Assembly: GCA_030649335.1 (NCBI GenBank) | Contig: JAUSLL010000019.1 | Location: 1 to 39,733 of the forward strand | Direction of reading: 5' to 3' | Length of the DNA stretch: 39,733 nucleotides | Source of the DNA: Parvibaculum sp. | GTDB lineage: Bacteria > Pseudomonadota > Alphaproteobacteria > Parvibaculales > Parvibaculaceae | Notes under the pieces: generated by a model | Told to the model about the DNA's origin: nothing | Database searches by the model: none | The model's input: only the letters and a program-made list of their open reading frames with translations | Made by a program: the position numbers and the translations under genes | Shown here: positions 9,201-17,079 of the stretch, piece by piece | How positions within the stretch are numbered: the stretch's first letter is position 1 | Layout: the number at the start of each line of letters is the position of its first letter

Positions 9201-11274
9201 GATTCTGTTCCCCCTTTTTGCGCCGTTGCGCACCCTGCCCGGCATAGGCCCGAAGCTTGAAACCCTGATGGGAAAGCTCGTCGGACCAAAGGTCGTGGAT
9301 CTTTGCTGGCATCTGCCTGTCGGGCTGATCGACCGGCGCAAGCGGCCGCGTATTGCAGACATTCAGGATGGCGAGATCGTTACCATTGAAGTGCAGGTCG
9401 GGCTTCATGTGGTCCCCAAGCTGAAGCGCTTGCCCTATCGCGTGCATGTGCATGACGAGAGCGGCGAGATGCAGATCGTGTTTTTCAATCCGCATGCCGA
9501 TTGGCTCGGCCGCGTGATGCCGGAAGGAGCGACGCTCATATTGAGCGGTAAGGTCGAATTTTATCAGGGTCAGCCGCAGATGACCCACCCCGACCATATC
9601 GTCGCGCCGGAAGAGATCGACACATTACCGCTTCTCGAAGCGGTCTATCCGCTGACGGCGGGTGTCACGCTGAAGCCGTTGCAAAAGGCCGTGAAGGCGG
9701 CGGTCGCACTCGCGCCGGTGCTTGGCGAATGGCAGGACGCAGCGTGGCTCAAGGCGCGCGGCTGGGGCGATTGGCAGGGTGCGCTCCACGCCGCTCATGC
9801 GCCGGAGAGTATTGCCAATCTTGATCCGCATGATGCGTCGCGGGCGCGTTTGGCATTCGATGAACTACTCGCCAATCAACTTGCGCTCGGCATCGTGCGG
9901 TTGAAGATGCGAAAGCTGCCGGGTCGCGAGATCAAAGGCGACGGGCACTTACGGACGAAGATTTTAGCTGCCCTCCCCTTTGCGCTCACCGGCGCACAAG
10001 ACGCGGCGCTTAAAGAAATATATGCCGACATGGGTGCCAGTCACCGTATGTTGCGTTTGCTGCAGGGCGATGTCGGTAGCGGCAAAACTGTTGTTGCCCT
10101 GCTCGCCATGCTGAACGCTGTCGAGGCAGGTGCACAAGCGGCGATGATGGCCCCCACCGAAATTTTGGCGCGACAGCATTTCGCCACGCTCGAACCTTTA
10201 TGCGCAGCGGCAGGCGTGCGGCTCGAACTTCTAACGGGACGCGAAAAAGGAAAACGTCGCGCAGATATTCTTGAGGCATTGGCTGACGGTTCCATTGATA
10301 TTCTCGTCGGCACGCATGCGCTTTTTCAAACCGAAGTGGCGTTTCGCGCTTTGGGTGTTGCCGTTGTCGATGAGCAACATCGCTTTGGTGTGCATCAGCG
10401 ACTCGCACTGCAATCTAAAGGTGGTGTTGGCACAGATGTATTGGTGATGACTGCGACGCCTATCCCGCGCACGCTGACGCTAACTGCTTACGGCGACATG
10501 GATGTGTCACGGTTGCATGAAAAGCCCGCGGGGCGGCAACCGATCGATACCCGCGCCCTGCCACTTGAGCGACTTGAGGGGGTTGTGGACTCTCTACATC
10601 GCGCACTGGCTGGCGGTGCGCAGGTCTATTGGGTCTGTCCGTTGGTTGAAGAATCCGATGTGATTGACGCGGCGGCGGCGGAAGACCGGTACGCCTATTT
10701 GCGCGAGATATTCGGCGAGGCCGTCGGTCTTGTGCATGGACGTATGAAGGCAGCGGAGAAAGACGCGGCGATGGCGCGTTTTGAAGCGGGTAAAACGCGT
10801 ATTCTTGTCGCCACCACCGTGATCGAAGTTGGTGTCAATGTGCCGACAGCGACCGTGATGATCATCGAACATGCCGAACGCTTCGGCCTTGCGCAGCTCC
10901 ATCAGTTGCGTGGGCGCGTCGGGCGCGGCATGGATAAGTCTTCGTGTCTCTTGCTCTATCAGACGCCGCTCGGCGAAACGGCAACCGCGCGCATCAAGAT
11001 CATGCGCGAAACGGAAGACGGGTTCCGCATTGCAGAGGAAGATTTGCGCCTGCGCGGAGCAGGTGAATTGCTCGGCACGCGGCAGAGTGGTTTGCCAGAG
11101 TTCCGCATTGCCGATCTCGCCGTCCATGCCGAATTGCTTGCTGCGGCTTATGATGACGCACGCATGATCCTGTCGCGCGATTCAGAGCTTGAAAGCGCGC
11201 GCGGGCAGGCTTTGCGTGTGCTGCTTTATCTCTTCGAATGTGATGAAGCGATCAGGAACCTGCGTTCGGGCTGA
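9190..11274 (+). CDS. recG: ATP-dependent DNA helicase RecG
   Basis: This 694-residue RecG remodels stalled replication forks and branch-migrates Holliday junctions. It has the N-terminal wedge/OB region (LPGIGPKLETLMGKL at the start, then YRVHVHDESGEMQIVFFNP). Walker A GDVGSGKT is at about 294-301, DEQHRFGVHQR at about 393, TATPIPRTLTLTAYGDMD follows, and the C-terminal RGRVGRG motif is present. I chose the ATG at 9190 (MRPEILFPLF) over an in-frame TTG 24 bases upstream, since it gives the usual short N-terminus and an 11-base overlap with the preceding gene. The 3' end overlaps the convergent DUF502 gene by 23 bases. Confidence 0.97.
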   Translation: MRPEILFPLFAPLRTLPGIGPKLETLMGKLVGPKVVDLCWHLPVGLIDRRKRPRIADIQDGEIVTIEVQVGLHVVPKLKRLPYRVHVHDESGEMQIVFFNPHADWLGRVMPEGATLILSGKVEFYQGQPQMTHPDHIVAPEEIDTLPLLEAVYPLTAGVTLKPLQKAVKAAVALAPVLGEWQDAAWLKARGWGDWQGALHAAHAPESIANLDPHDASRARLAFDELLANQLALGIVRLKMRKLPGREIKGDGHLRTKILAALPFALTGAQDAALKEIYADMGASHRMLRLLQGDVGSGKTVVALLAMLNAVEAGAQAAMMAPTEILARQHFATLEPLCAAAGVRLELLTGREKGKRRADILEALADGSIDILVGTHALFQTEVAFRALGVAVVDEQHRFGVHQRLALQSKGGVGTDVLVMTATPIPRTLTLTAYGDMDVSRLHEKPAGRQPIDTRALPLERLEGVVDSLHRALAGGAQVYWVCPLVEESDVIDAAAAEDRYAYLREIFGEAVGLVHGRMKAAEKDAAMARFEAGKTRILVATTVIEVGVNVPTATVMIIEHAERFGLAQLHQLRGRVGRGMDKSSCLLLYQTPLGETATARIKIMRETEDGFRIAEEDLRLRGAGELLGTRQSGLPEFRIADLAVHAELLAAAYDDARMILSRDSELESARGQALRVLLYLFECDEAIRNLRSG

Positions 11275-11971
11275 CGGGTGTTTTGAGCGGTAGTCTCTTT
11301 GGTTCGACGAGGCCTGCCGAAATGATGAGTTTGGCGCCCTCCTCAATCGTCAAGTCGAGAATGCGCACATCTTCGCGTGGCACATAGAGCAAAAAACCGG
11401 ATGTGGGGTTTGGTGTTGTTGGCAGAAAGACGCTGACAAGATCCAGGCCGTAGGGTGCGCCGACTTTGGCGGAGGTTTGCGACGTGACAAAGACGATGGT
11501 GTAGATGCCCTTGCGCGGATATTCGATGAGCCCCACTTCGCGGAACGACGTCGTCGATTGCGAGATGACGGTTTCGAAGATTTGTTTAATCGCGCCATAG
11601 ATGCTGCGCACCACTGGCATGCGGTCCACAAGGCGTTCGGCGAAAGTTAGAATGGCACGGCCGAAGAAATTGGCGGTGAAGGCACCGAGCAATGTCAGCA
11701 AAATGACCGCGATGATGAGGCCGAGACCCGGAATATCGAAGGGCATGACGGCGTCGGGCCGGAACTGTGCGGGAATGAGCGGCACAAACCATGTGTCCAC
11801 CAGTTCGACAAACCAGCTGGTGATGTAGACCGTGAGGCCGATGGGGGCTGCGACGACGAGACCTGTAAAAAAATAATTTCGCAGCCGTGCCATAAACCCG
11901 ATTTTTCGGGCGGGGAGGATCACCGTGGGGCCCGATCCGGCGTTGCCGTCGGGAGTATTATCATCCGTCAT
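11252..11971 (-). CDS. DUF502 family membrane protein
   Basis: This 239-residue protein has two clear transmembrane stretches (YFFTGLVVAAPIGLTVYITS at about 32-51 and IPGLGLIIAVILLTLLGAFT at about 79-98). A soluble domain with RSIYGAIKQIFETV and GFLLYVPREDVRILDLTIEE follows, both typical of DUF502. The family's function is unknown. It commonly sits beside recG in this class, as here, where the two genes converge and overlap by 23 bases. The C-terminal tail is basic and proline-rich. No regulatory clue is visible. Confidence 0.9.
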   Translation of the reverse strand: MTDDNTPDGNAGSGPTVILPARKIGFMARLRNYFFTGLVVAAPIGLTVYITSWFVELVDTWFVPLIPAQFRPDAVMPFDIPGLGLIIAVILLTLLGAFTANFFGRAILTFAERLVDRMPVVRSIYGAIKQIFETVISQSTTSFREVGLIEYPRKGIYTIVFVTSQTSAKVGAPYGLDLVSVFLPTTPNPTSGFLLYVPREDVRILDLTIEEGAKLIISAGLVEPKRLPLKTPVSPNAGS

Positions 11972-12142
11972 GTTGACCGTTCAGTTGCTTTGTTATCGCT
12001 TGCTCACCCCTTGGCCCCCTTGTACCACCCTTCGCAATGCGCTGTCTTTGACCAATGGCCGGTGTTTGCCCGCTGTCTGACGTAGCGGCCACAAAGCCTT
12101 GCGCACACGGGCTTCCCAGAGGGGCAGAACCGCTCCATCATA

Positions 12143-12160
12143 TGTCAAAATCATGTGACA
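12143..12160. promoter_or_regulatory. Short inverted repeat, possible operator
   Basis: TGTCA (12143-12147) and TGACA (12156-12160) form an inverted pair separated by 8 bases, 25 bases before the start of the plus-strand lipid operon. The position and symmetry would suit a dimeric repressor such as a TetR-type protein, but arms of five bases can occur by chance and no regulator gene is adjacent. Confidence 0.25.
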
Positions 12161-12184
12161 AAAGAAATTCAGGGAGGGTCCGGA

Positions 12185-13213
12185 ATGGCGGCCAAGGGAT
12201 ACAAATTGCGCCTCGATCCGCAGGACGAGTACACGCACACACCCGATGCGGCGATGAATTATAATGAGAGCATGTATTTCAACATGTTCGACCCCGACCG
12301 GAAGGTCGGCGGCTGGTTCCGCATCGGCAATCGCCCCAATGAGGGCTATGCAGAGATGACTATCTGTCTCTACCTGCCTGATGGGCGCGTCGCCTTCATG
12401 TATGCCAAACCCACGATCACGCATAATGAGGAGATGAATGCCGGCGGCTTGAAGATCGAGGTCGTTGAACCTTTCAAGCGCCTGCGTGTGACATATGACG
12501 GCAAGGCTGTGGTGCTGACCAATCCGCTGGACATGGCCGAACCATCGCGCGCCTTTCGCGAAAATCCGGTTCTGCGTTGTAAAGTGGAACTCGATTATGA
12601 AGGCGTCTCGCCCATGTTCGGCGGTGAGACTGTGAAAGAAGACGGTTCATCGCTCGACATTGATCCGGAGAAGTCCTTCGCCAAAGCGCATTACGAACAG
12701 CATATGGCCGCCAAAGGCCGTTTCACGGTCGGTGATGAGGTCTTCGAGGTTTCGGGTTTCGGGCTTCGCGACAAAAGCTGGGGTCCGCGCTATTGGCAGG
12801 CTATCCACTGGTATCGCTGGCTGCCTCTAAATTTTGGTCGCGATTTTGGCATGATGTTGTCGATTGTCGCCGGAGAGAGCGGTGAGCCGCGTCAGGGCGG
12901 CATGGTGCTGAAGGACGGGAAATACGATCTCATCAAAGAGGTCTCCATCGACAGCGATTGGGATGAAAACTGGTATCAGACCGGCATGCGCGCGCATGTG
13001 GTCACCGAGTCCGGCGCTGTTTATGACGTAGAGGGTAAGGTGCTATCGCTGATCCCGTTGCGCAACCGCCGCAAGGCTGCTGACGGCACGGAGCTCAACA
13101 CGCGTATCACGGAAGGCATGACCGAGTATCGCTGCAATGGCATGGTCGGCTACGGGCTGTCGGAATATCTCGATCAGATCGTTGACGGTAAACCCGTTAG
13201 CGTGGGGCGCTGA
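12185..13213 (+). CDS. Uncharacterised two-domain lipocalin-like protein (DUF7064/7065-like)
   Basis: This 342-residue protein has no signal peptide or membrane segment. The start at 12185 (MAAKGYKLRLDP) has a strong GGAGGG ribosome site 8 bases upstream, so it is preferred over an upstream in-frame ATG at 12155. The notable stretch is GFGLRDKSWGPRYWQ, around residue 197. It recalls the G-x-RD-x-SWG-x-R motif of CrtC/AttH-like lipocalin-related proteins and of DUF7064/7065 families found with acyl-CoA genes. The usual His of RDHSWG is Lys here. No activity is established. The stop is followed after one base by the kinase start, so it is the first gene of a four-gene operon with a kinase, a DUF6285-like protein and an enoyl-CoA hydratase. 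A role in binding or modifying a hydrophobic substrate is inference only. Confidence 0.75.
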   Translation: MAAKGYKLRLDPQDEYTHTPDAAMNYNESMYFNMFDPDRKVGGWFRIGNRPNEGYAEMTICLYLPDGRVAFMYAKPTITHNEEMNAGGLKIEVVEPFKRLRVTYDGKAVVLTNPLDMAEPSRAFRENPVLRCKVELDYEGVSPMFGGETVKEDGSSLDIDPEKSFAKAHYEQHMAAKGRFTVGDEVFEVSGFGLRDKSWGPRYWQAIHWYRWLPLNFGRDFGMMLSIVAGESGEPRQGGMVLKDGKYDLIKEVSIDSDWDENWYQTGMRAHVVTESGAVYDVEGKVLSLIPLRNRRKAADGTELNTRITEGMTEYRCNGMVGYGLSEYLDQIVDGKPVSVGR

Positions 13214-13214
13214 G

Positions 13215-14222
13215 ATGAGCGACAAGAAAAATCCGATTGCAGCTCCTCTCGCGGATGCAGTCGTGCGAAACATTCCGGGCGTAACCGGCATTGAAAATCT
13301 GATACGCCTTTCCGGTGGCGCCAGCCAAGAAACTTGGTCATTCGAAGCCACGGGCAAAGGCGCGCCAATCCCGTTGATCCTGCGCCGCGCGCCGGGCGGT
13401 GATCGTGCCGCCAGTGCCACAGCAGCGGGGCTTGAAACAGAAGCGGCGCTCATCAACCTTGCGGGCGAAGTTGGCGTGCCCATTCCGCCGGTGCGTCTTG
13501 TGTTGCAACCTGCGGATGATGTGGGTCGTGGGTTCATCATGGACCGTGTCGAAGGCGAGACGATTGCGCGCAAAATTTTGCGTGATGAGGAGTTTGCCAA
13601 GGCGCGCCCGATCCTCGCGCGTCAATGCGGTGAAATTCTTGCCAAACTTCATTCGGTTGATATGGCCAAGCTGCCGCCGTTGCGCACCTCCACAGCGCGT
13701 GACGAGATCGAGCAATATCACCAGACCTACAAGACACATGACCATCCGCATCCGGTGTTCGATCTCGCTTTTCGCTGGCTGCGCGACAATACACCCGAAG
13801 CAGCGTCCAAAATATCGCTGGTGCATGGCGACTTCCGCCATGGCAATCTGATGATCGGTGCCGACGGTGTGCGCGCCGTTCTCGATTGGGAACTCGCGCA
13901 TATTGGCGACCCGATGGAAGACCTCGCGTGGATATGCGTCAATTCATGGCGCTTCGGGAACATCGATAATCCTGTCGGCGGTTTCGGTCAGCGCGAGGAT
14001 ATGTTCGCCGGCTATGAAGCCGCGGGCGGCGGTAAAGTCGATCCTAAACGCGTCAAATTCTGGGAAGTGCTGGGCACACTCAAATGGGGTGTGATGTGCA
14101 CAACCATGGTCATGGCGTTCAAAGCCGGTGACAGGTCTGTTGAGCGTGCCACCATAGGTCGGCGCTCGTCGGAAACGGAAGTTGATCTCCTGCGCCTTCT
14201 CGCGCCACGAAAGAAAGGCTGA
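13215..14222 (+). CDS. APH-family phosphotransferase, LvaA/ACAD10-type acyl-CoA kinase candidate
   Basis: This 335-residue protein-kinase-like phosphotransferase has ANL-type neighbours rather than resistance genes. The catalytic loop VHGDFRHGN is at about 203-211 (Asp206 the base) and the metal site LDWELAHIGDP at about 223. The N-terminal lobe holds LSGGASQETWSFEA, the ATP-binding loop of the ACAD10/11 branch. In Pseudomonas putida LvaA, and in the kinase domain of mammalian ACAD10/11, this branch phosphorylates the hydroxyl of 4-hydroxyacyl-CoA. The start ATG lies one base after the previous stop, and the longer upstream frame overlaps that gene and is unlikely. The next gene is a small DUF6285-like protein, matching the LvaA-LvaB pairing. 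Substrate here is unknown. Confidence 0.85.
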   Translation: MSDKKNPIAAPLADAVVRNIPGVTGIENLIRLSGGASQETWSFEATGKGAPIPLILRRAPGGDRAASATAAGLETEAALINLAGEVGVPIPPVRLVLQPADDVGRGFIMDRVEGETIARKILRDEEFAKARPILARQCGEILAKLHSVDMAKLPPLRTSTARDEIEQYHQTYKTHDHPHPVFDLAFRWLRDNTPEAASKISLVHGDFRHGNLMIGADGVRAVLDWELAHIGDPMEDLAWICVNSWRFGNIDNPVGGFGQREDMFAGYEAAGGGKVDPKRVKFWEVLGTLKWGVMCTTMVMAFKAGDRSVERATIGRRSSETEVDLLRLLAPRKKG

Positions 14223-14226
14223 CATC

Positions 14227-14610
14227 ATGCAAGACCAGCCCACAGCTATTGAACTTGTCGACATTGTCGCTGAATTCATCCGTGTTCATGCCATGCCGCA
14301 GATGACCGGCCATGCCGCTTTTCACGCTCTCGTTGCCGCTAACGCGCTCGACATCGTTAAACGGGAATTGGCGATTGCGCCGCGGGCAAGCCGTGAAGAA
14401 TCGGAACGTCTGACCAAGCTCCTTGGTCGTGAAGCTTCATTGGACCAGATGAACCGTGATCTCTGCGCGCGCATCGAGGCAGGCGAGTTGACACTCGAGA
14501 CACCCGGTCTTGCTGACCATCTCTGGGCGATCACAATGACGAAGCTTGCCATCGACCAGCCGAAATACTCCGGCTATGTGCGTGCGCTTGAAGAAGAAGG
14601 ACGTCGCTGA
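14227..14610 (+). CDS. DUF6285-like small protein, LvaB-like kinase partner candidate
   Basis: This 127-residue, largely helical protein starts MQDQPTAIELVDIVAEFIRV and carries HAAFHALVAANALDIVKREL, the pattern I associate with DUF6285. It begins 4 bases after the kinase stop, and its own stop shares the ATGA overlap with the enoyl-CoA hydratase, so all three are translationally linked. In the levulinate pathway a small protein of similar size, LvaB, is required for the LvaA kinase to work. I infer the same partnership here from adjacency, size and family memory, not from a computed alignment. No catalytic motif is visible. Confidence 0.7.
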   Translation: MQDQPTAIELVDIVAEFIRVHAMPQMTGHAAFHALVAANALDIVKRELAIAPRASREESERLTKLLGREASLDQMNRDLCARIEAGELTLETPGLADHLWAITMTKLAIDQPKYSGYVRALEEEGRR

Positions 14611-15422
14611 TGGGGTCGCTTGTCACGCTTGAGGTCAAAAAGGCTGTAGCCATCGTGACCTTCAACAATCCACCGCGCGGCTATATGAATTCAGGGCAGG
14701 TTGAGGAACTTGCGGTCATCGTCGATCAGATCGCGGCGAACGACGCCGTGCGGGTTGTGGTCTTCACAGGCGGCGTGCCCGGCGTCTTTGTCCGGCACTA
14801 TGACGTGGCAGAAATTGTGGCCGTTGCCGAATTCATTAAAGGAAGCAACCGAACGGAAGAGCAGTTGATGGCGGCGGGCGAACGCGGCAACGCGATTTCG
14901 ACGGTTTTCGACAAGGTGGATCGTATGCCGAAGCCGACCATTGCCGCGATCAACGGGTTTGTGCAAGGCGGCGGTTTCGAGTTCGCTCTCTGCTGCGACA
15001 TTCGTATTGCGGAAGCGGGTGACTACCGGATCGGATTGCCGGAAACGAATATCGGTATTTTTCCCGGTGCTGGCGGCACAGAGCGTTTGCCGCGTTTGAT
15101 CGGGGAAGCCAAAGCACTGGAACTCATTTTGCGCGGGCGCACAGTTGCCCCTATTGAAGCTTTGAGCATTGGTATGGTGCATGAAGTCGCCTCTGGATCC
15201 GCTCTCTCGCGCGCGCTTGAAGTTGCCGCTGAGATGGCTGCCATGCCCGCGCGTGGGATTGCGGAAGCGAAAGCATTGGTCAAACGCACGGCGGAGAAAA
15301 CGCTGGATGACGCCTGTGGCCATGCGCGGGGACGATTCAGTGTGCTGATTGCCGGTGACGACAGCGCGGGTGCGGCGATGCAGAAGTTCCTCGATGAGGG
15401 CGAAGACATCAATAAGCGTTGA
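14610..15422 (+). CDS. Enoyl-CoA hydratase/isomerase family protein
   Basis: This 270-residue crotonase-fold enzyme has the oxyanion-hole segment INGFVQGGGFEFAL at about 115-128 and both glutamates used by true hydratases: Glu124 in GGGFEFA and Glu145 in GLPETNIGIFPGAGG. It should therefore hydrate a 2-enoyl-CoA. The CoA-binding loop normally written AGADI is replaced by GVFVRHYDV, and a longer stretch follows, so the acyl pocket may be unusual. The ATG overlaps the preceding stop (ATGA). It closes the operon, consistent with the kinase module producing an enoyl-CoA that is then hydrated. A perfect 14-bp hairpin follows 12 bases after the stop. Confidence 0.9.
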   Translation: MGSLVTLEVKKAVAIVTFNNPPRGYMNSGQVEELAVIVDQIAANDAVRVVVFTGGVPGVFVRHYDVAEIVAVAEFIKGSNRTEEQLMAAGERGNAISTVFDKVDRMPKPTIAAINGFVQGGGFEFALCCDIRIAEAGDYRIGLPETNIGIFPGAGGTERLPRLIGEAKALELILRGRTVAPIEALSIGMVHEVASGSALSRALEVAAEMAAMPARGIAEAKALVKRTAEKTLDDACGHARGRFSVLIAGDDSAGAAMQKFLDEGEDINKR

Positions 15423-15433
15423 TTTGGCGTCAC

Positions 15434-15465
15434 AACCCTCTGAATTTCAACAAATTCAGAGGGTT
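15434..15465 (+). terminator. Perfect 14-bp hairpin after the kinase/hydratase operon
   Basis: AACCCTCTGAATTT (15434-15447) and AAATTCAGAGGGTT (15452-15465) are exact reverse complements around a CAAC loop, 12 bases past the hydratase stop. A T-run follows only about 20 bases later, so it is a weak intrinsic terminator by the book. It could also protect the mRNA 3' end. The stem is long and faultless. Confidence 0.6.
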
Positions 15466-15512
15466 ACGTTGACCATGTGGTAATTTTTGCTCTTTAGATT
15501 TTTATTGGAGAT

Positions 15513-16085
15513 ATGTCGCGGCGGTATTGCCGGTGTTTTGTTTTGGAGCCACCAGTGACTTATCGCGTTGTTGGACTGACAGAGATACCCCAGAACCATC
15601 CGGTTGTTCTGTTCTCTGCCTATTGGTTTGAGGCCAAGGGGACAGATTTTGTTCCGTTGCGCTCCGCCGTTGATCCGATGAAAATTCCCGCCATCATTCC
15701 GTGGGTATTGCTGCTCGAACGGGTTGATGTCGATGGCGTTGTTAAATTCCGCTATCGACTAACCGGTACAGGCTGCCGAACCATTTTCGATATAGATTAT
15801 ACCGGTAAGTTTCTGGGCGAAGGGCTGACGCCAGACGGCGCAGAGGCACGGTTGCGCGAGTTTCGGGAGGTGTCTGTTTCAGGCAATCCGATTTACTCGT
15901 CAAGTCATCTGCCGATTGCTGAACGTGAGTATATCAACGTCTATCGCGGCGTCTTTCCGGTCAGTCTGACGGGCGCGGAAATTGATCAAATTTTTGTGGT
16001 CGTTGCGAAGGAAGATATGGCACTTCAGAAGTCGGAGCAGAAGGCTCGTCCAGTGCTCGGGCAATTACTTTCGAATATGCGTTGA
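15513..16085 (+). CDS. PAS_5-type PAS domain protein
   Basis: This 190-residue stand-alone PAS-like protein belongs to the alphaproteobacterial PAS_5 type. The visible pattern is YWFEAKGTDFVPLRSAVDP, then IPAIIPWVLLLERVD, then FRYRLTGTGCRTIFDIDYTG. No output domain follows, so it is a lone sensor module of unknown ligand. The ATG at 15513 has a GGAG ribosome site 5 bases upstream; a GTG 42 bases further in is a weaker alternative. Its final 125 bases lie over the end of the convergent SGNH gene. The 5' side follows the hairpin of the preceding operon, so it is likely a separate transcript. Confidence 0.8.
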   Translation: MSRRYCRCFVLEPPVTYRVVGLTEIPQNHPVVLFSAYWFEAKGTDFVPLRSAVDPMKIPAIIPWVLLLERVDVDGVVKFRYRLTGTGCRTIFDIDYTGKFLGEGLTPDGAEARLREFREVSVSGNPIYSSSHLPIAEREYINVYRGVFPVSLTGAEIDQIFVVVAKEDMALQKSEQKARPVLGQLLSNMR

Positions 16086-17067
16086 GGCGCAGTCTGTAAG
16101 CGGCGAACATCTCAGACGAACTGATCCTCTTTACATCAAGATAAGTCGAAACCGGTCCTGCGACGAGCGAACCAGCAATGCCCGCATTGACGCCGCGCGC
16201 ATAATGCGTGCCGTCGTAGGTATTCGCCGGGTCGAGCGTTGCGGCCGAGGGAATACTGGCGTCGATGAAGCGGTCGAAGACTTTTGACACATCATGGATC
16301 GCGCGTGTGTAGCTCTCCAGCCAATGAATGCTTTCGTAGTCTGCAATCGCCCAGGCGGAGATCGGTGGTGTGTAGCCGACAAATTCTGCGTCGGGAAAGA
16401 TGCCACGTAACTCGTGATATTTTTCCATCGGCTCGCGATTGTCGAAGGGACCGGCATGAATATCGCGGATCGGCTTTCGCGGGTCATAGGCGCTGGTAAC
16501 GGCGACAACGCTCTGAAATTCGCGGTCATAAACACGGTCGATGGGTGACTTGCCGAACAGCGTTCGCCACGACATGCCCAGCACATCGAGCGAGAGATAT
16601 TTGATATAAGGCGATGTCGGGTTTCCGCCCTCTTTGATGAAGTCCGGTACGTTGCGCGGTGCTTTGCGGGCGCGGAAATCACCGGCGCTGACGCCGACTA
16701 TGACGAGACGTGGTTGAAAGCCCCTACCCTTGAGCCATTTGGCATAGTCGACAAATTCGTTGATGGCCCCAGCCGAGATGGCAAAGTTGAAACAGCGATA
16801 ACCTTTGATGTCACCTTCCGGCAGCAGCGTCACGCGGCTGTCGCCGAAAATCACGCAGTCATAGTCACTCTCATGTTCGGCAATGAGATTGGCCTTAGAC
16901 AAACGTTCGTTGAATGCAAAATTGATCGGCTTGATACGATTGCCGGAGTAATACCAGAGCGGATCCACCGTCGCGTTCAAAGCGAGAACCGCGAGACAAC
17001 ACAGCACCGCCGTGAATGCCATCGTGGCGAGATAGCGCAAGGCGGATCGGGTGAAAGACGTGAGCAT
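15961..17067 (-). CDS. SGNH/AlgJ-like periplasmic protein paired with MBOAT
   Basis: This 368-residue protein has an N-terminal membrane anchor (about 12-32) followed by a periplasmic SGNH-hydrolase-like domain. GDSR with Ser77 is at 75-78 and DGTHYARG with Asp285 and His288 completes the triad. Such proteins (AlgJ, AlgX, PatB and relatives) work with MBOAT membrane transferases to O-acetylate exported glycans. It starts 12 bases after the MBOAT stop, so the pair is an operon. The last ~41 residues lie within the overlap with the convergent PAS gene and look like a low-complexity extension (PSAPTSEVPYLPSQRPQKFD). Which polymer is acylated is not evident. Confidence 0.85.
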   Translation of the reverse strand: MLTSFTRSALRYLATMAFTAVLCCLAVLALNATVDPLWYYSGNRIKPINFAFNERLSKANLIAEHESDYDCVIFGDSRVTLLPEGDIKGYRCFNFAISAGAINEFVDYAKWLKGRGFQPRLVIVGVSAGDFRARKAPRNVPDFIKEGGNPTSPYIKYLSLDVLGMSWRTLFGKSPIDRVYDREFQSVVAVTSAYDPRKPIRDIHAGPFDNREPMEKYHELRGIFPDAEFVGYTPPISAWAIADYESIHWLESYTRAIHDVSKVFDRFIDASIPSAATLDPANTYDGTHYARGVNAGIAGSLVAGPVSTYLDVKRISSSEMFAAYRLRLNAYSKVIARALDEPSAPTSEVPYLPSQRPQKFDQFPRPSD

Positions 17068-17079
17068 GGGTTTGACCGC

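Noticed and set aside
13215..14222. Aminoglycoside or other antibiotic resistance phosphotransferase
   Set aside because: The N-lobe and operon partners fit the LvaA/ACAD10 branch, and no resistance or mobile context is seen.
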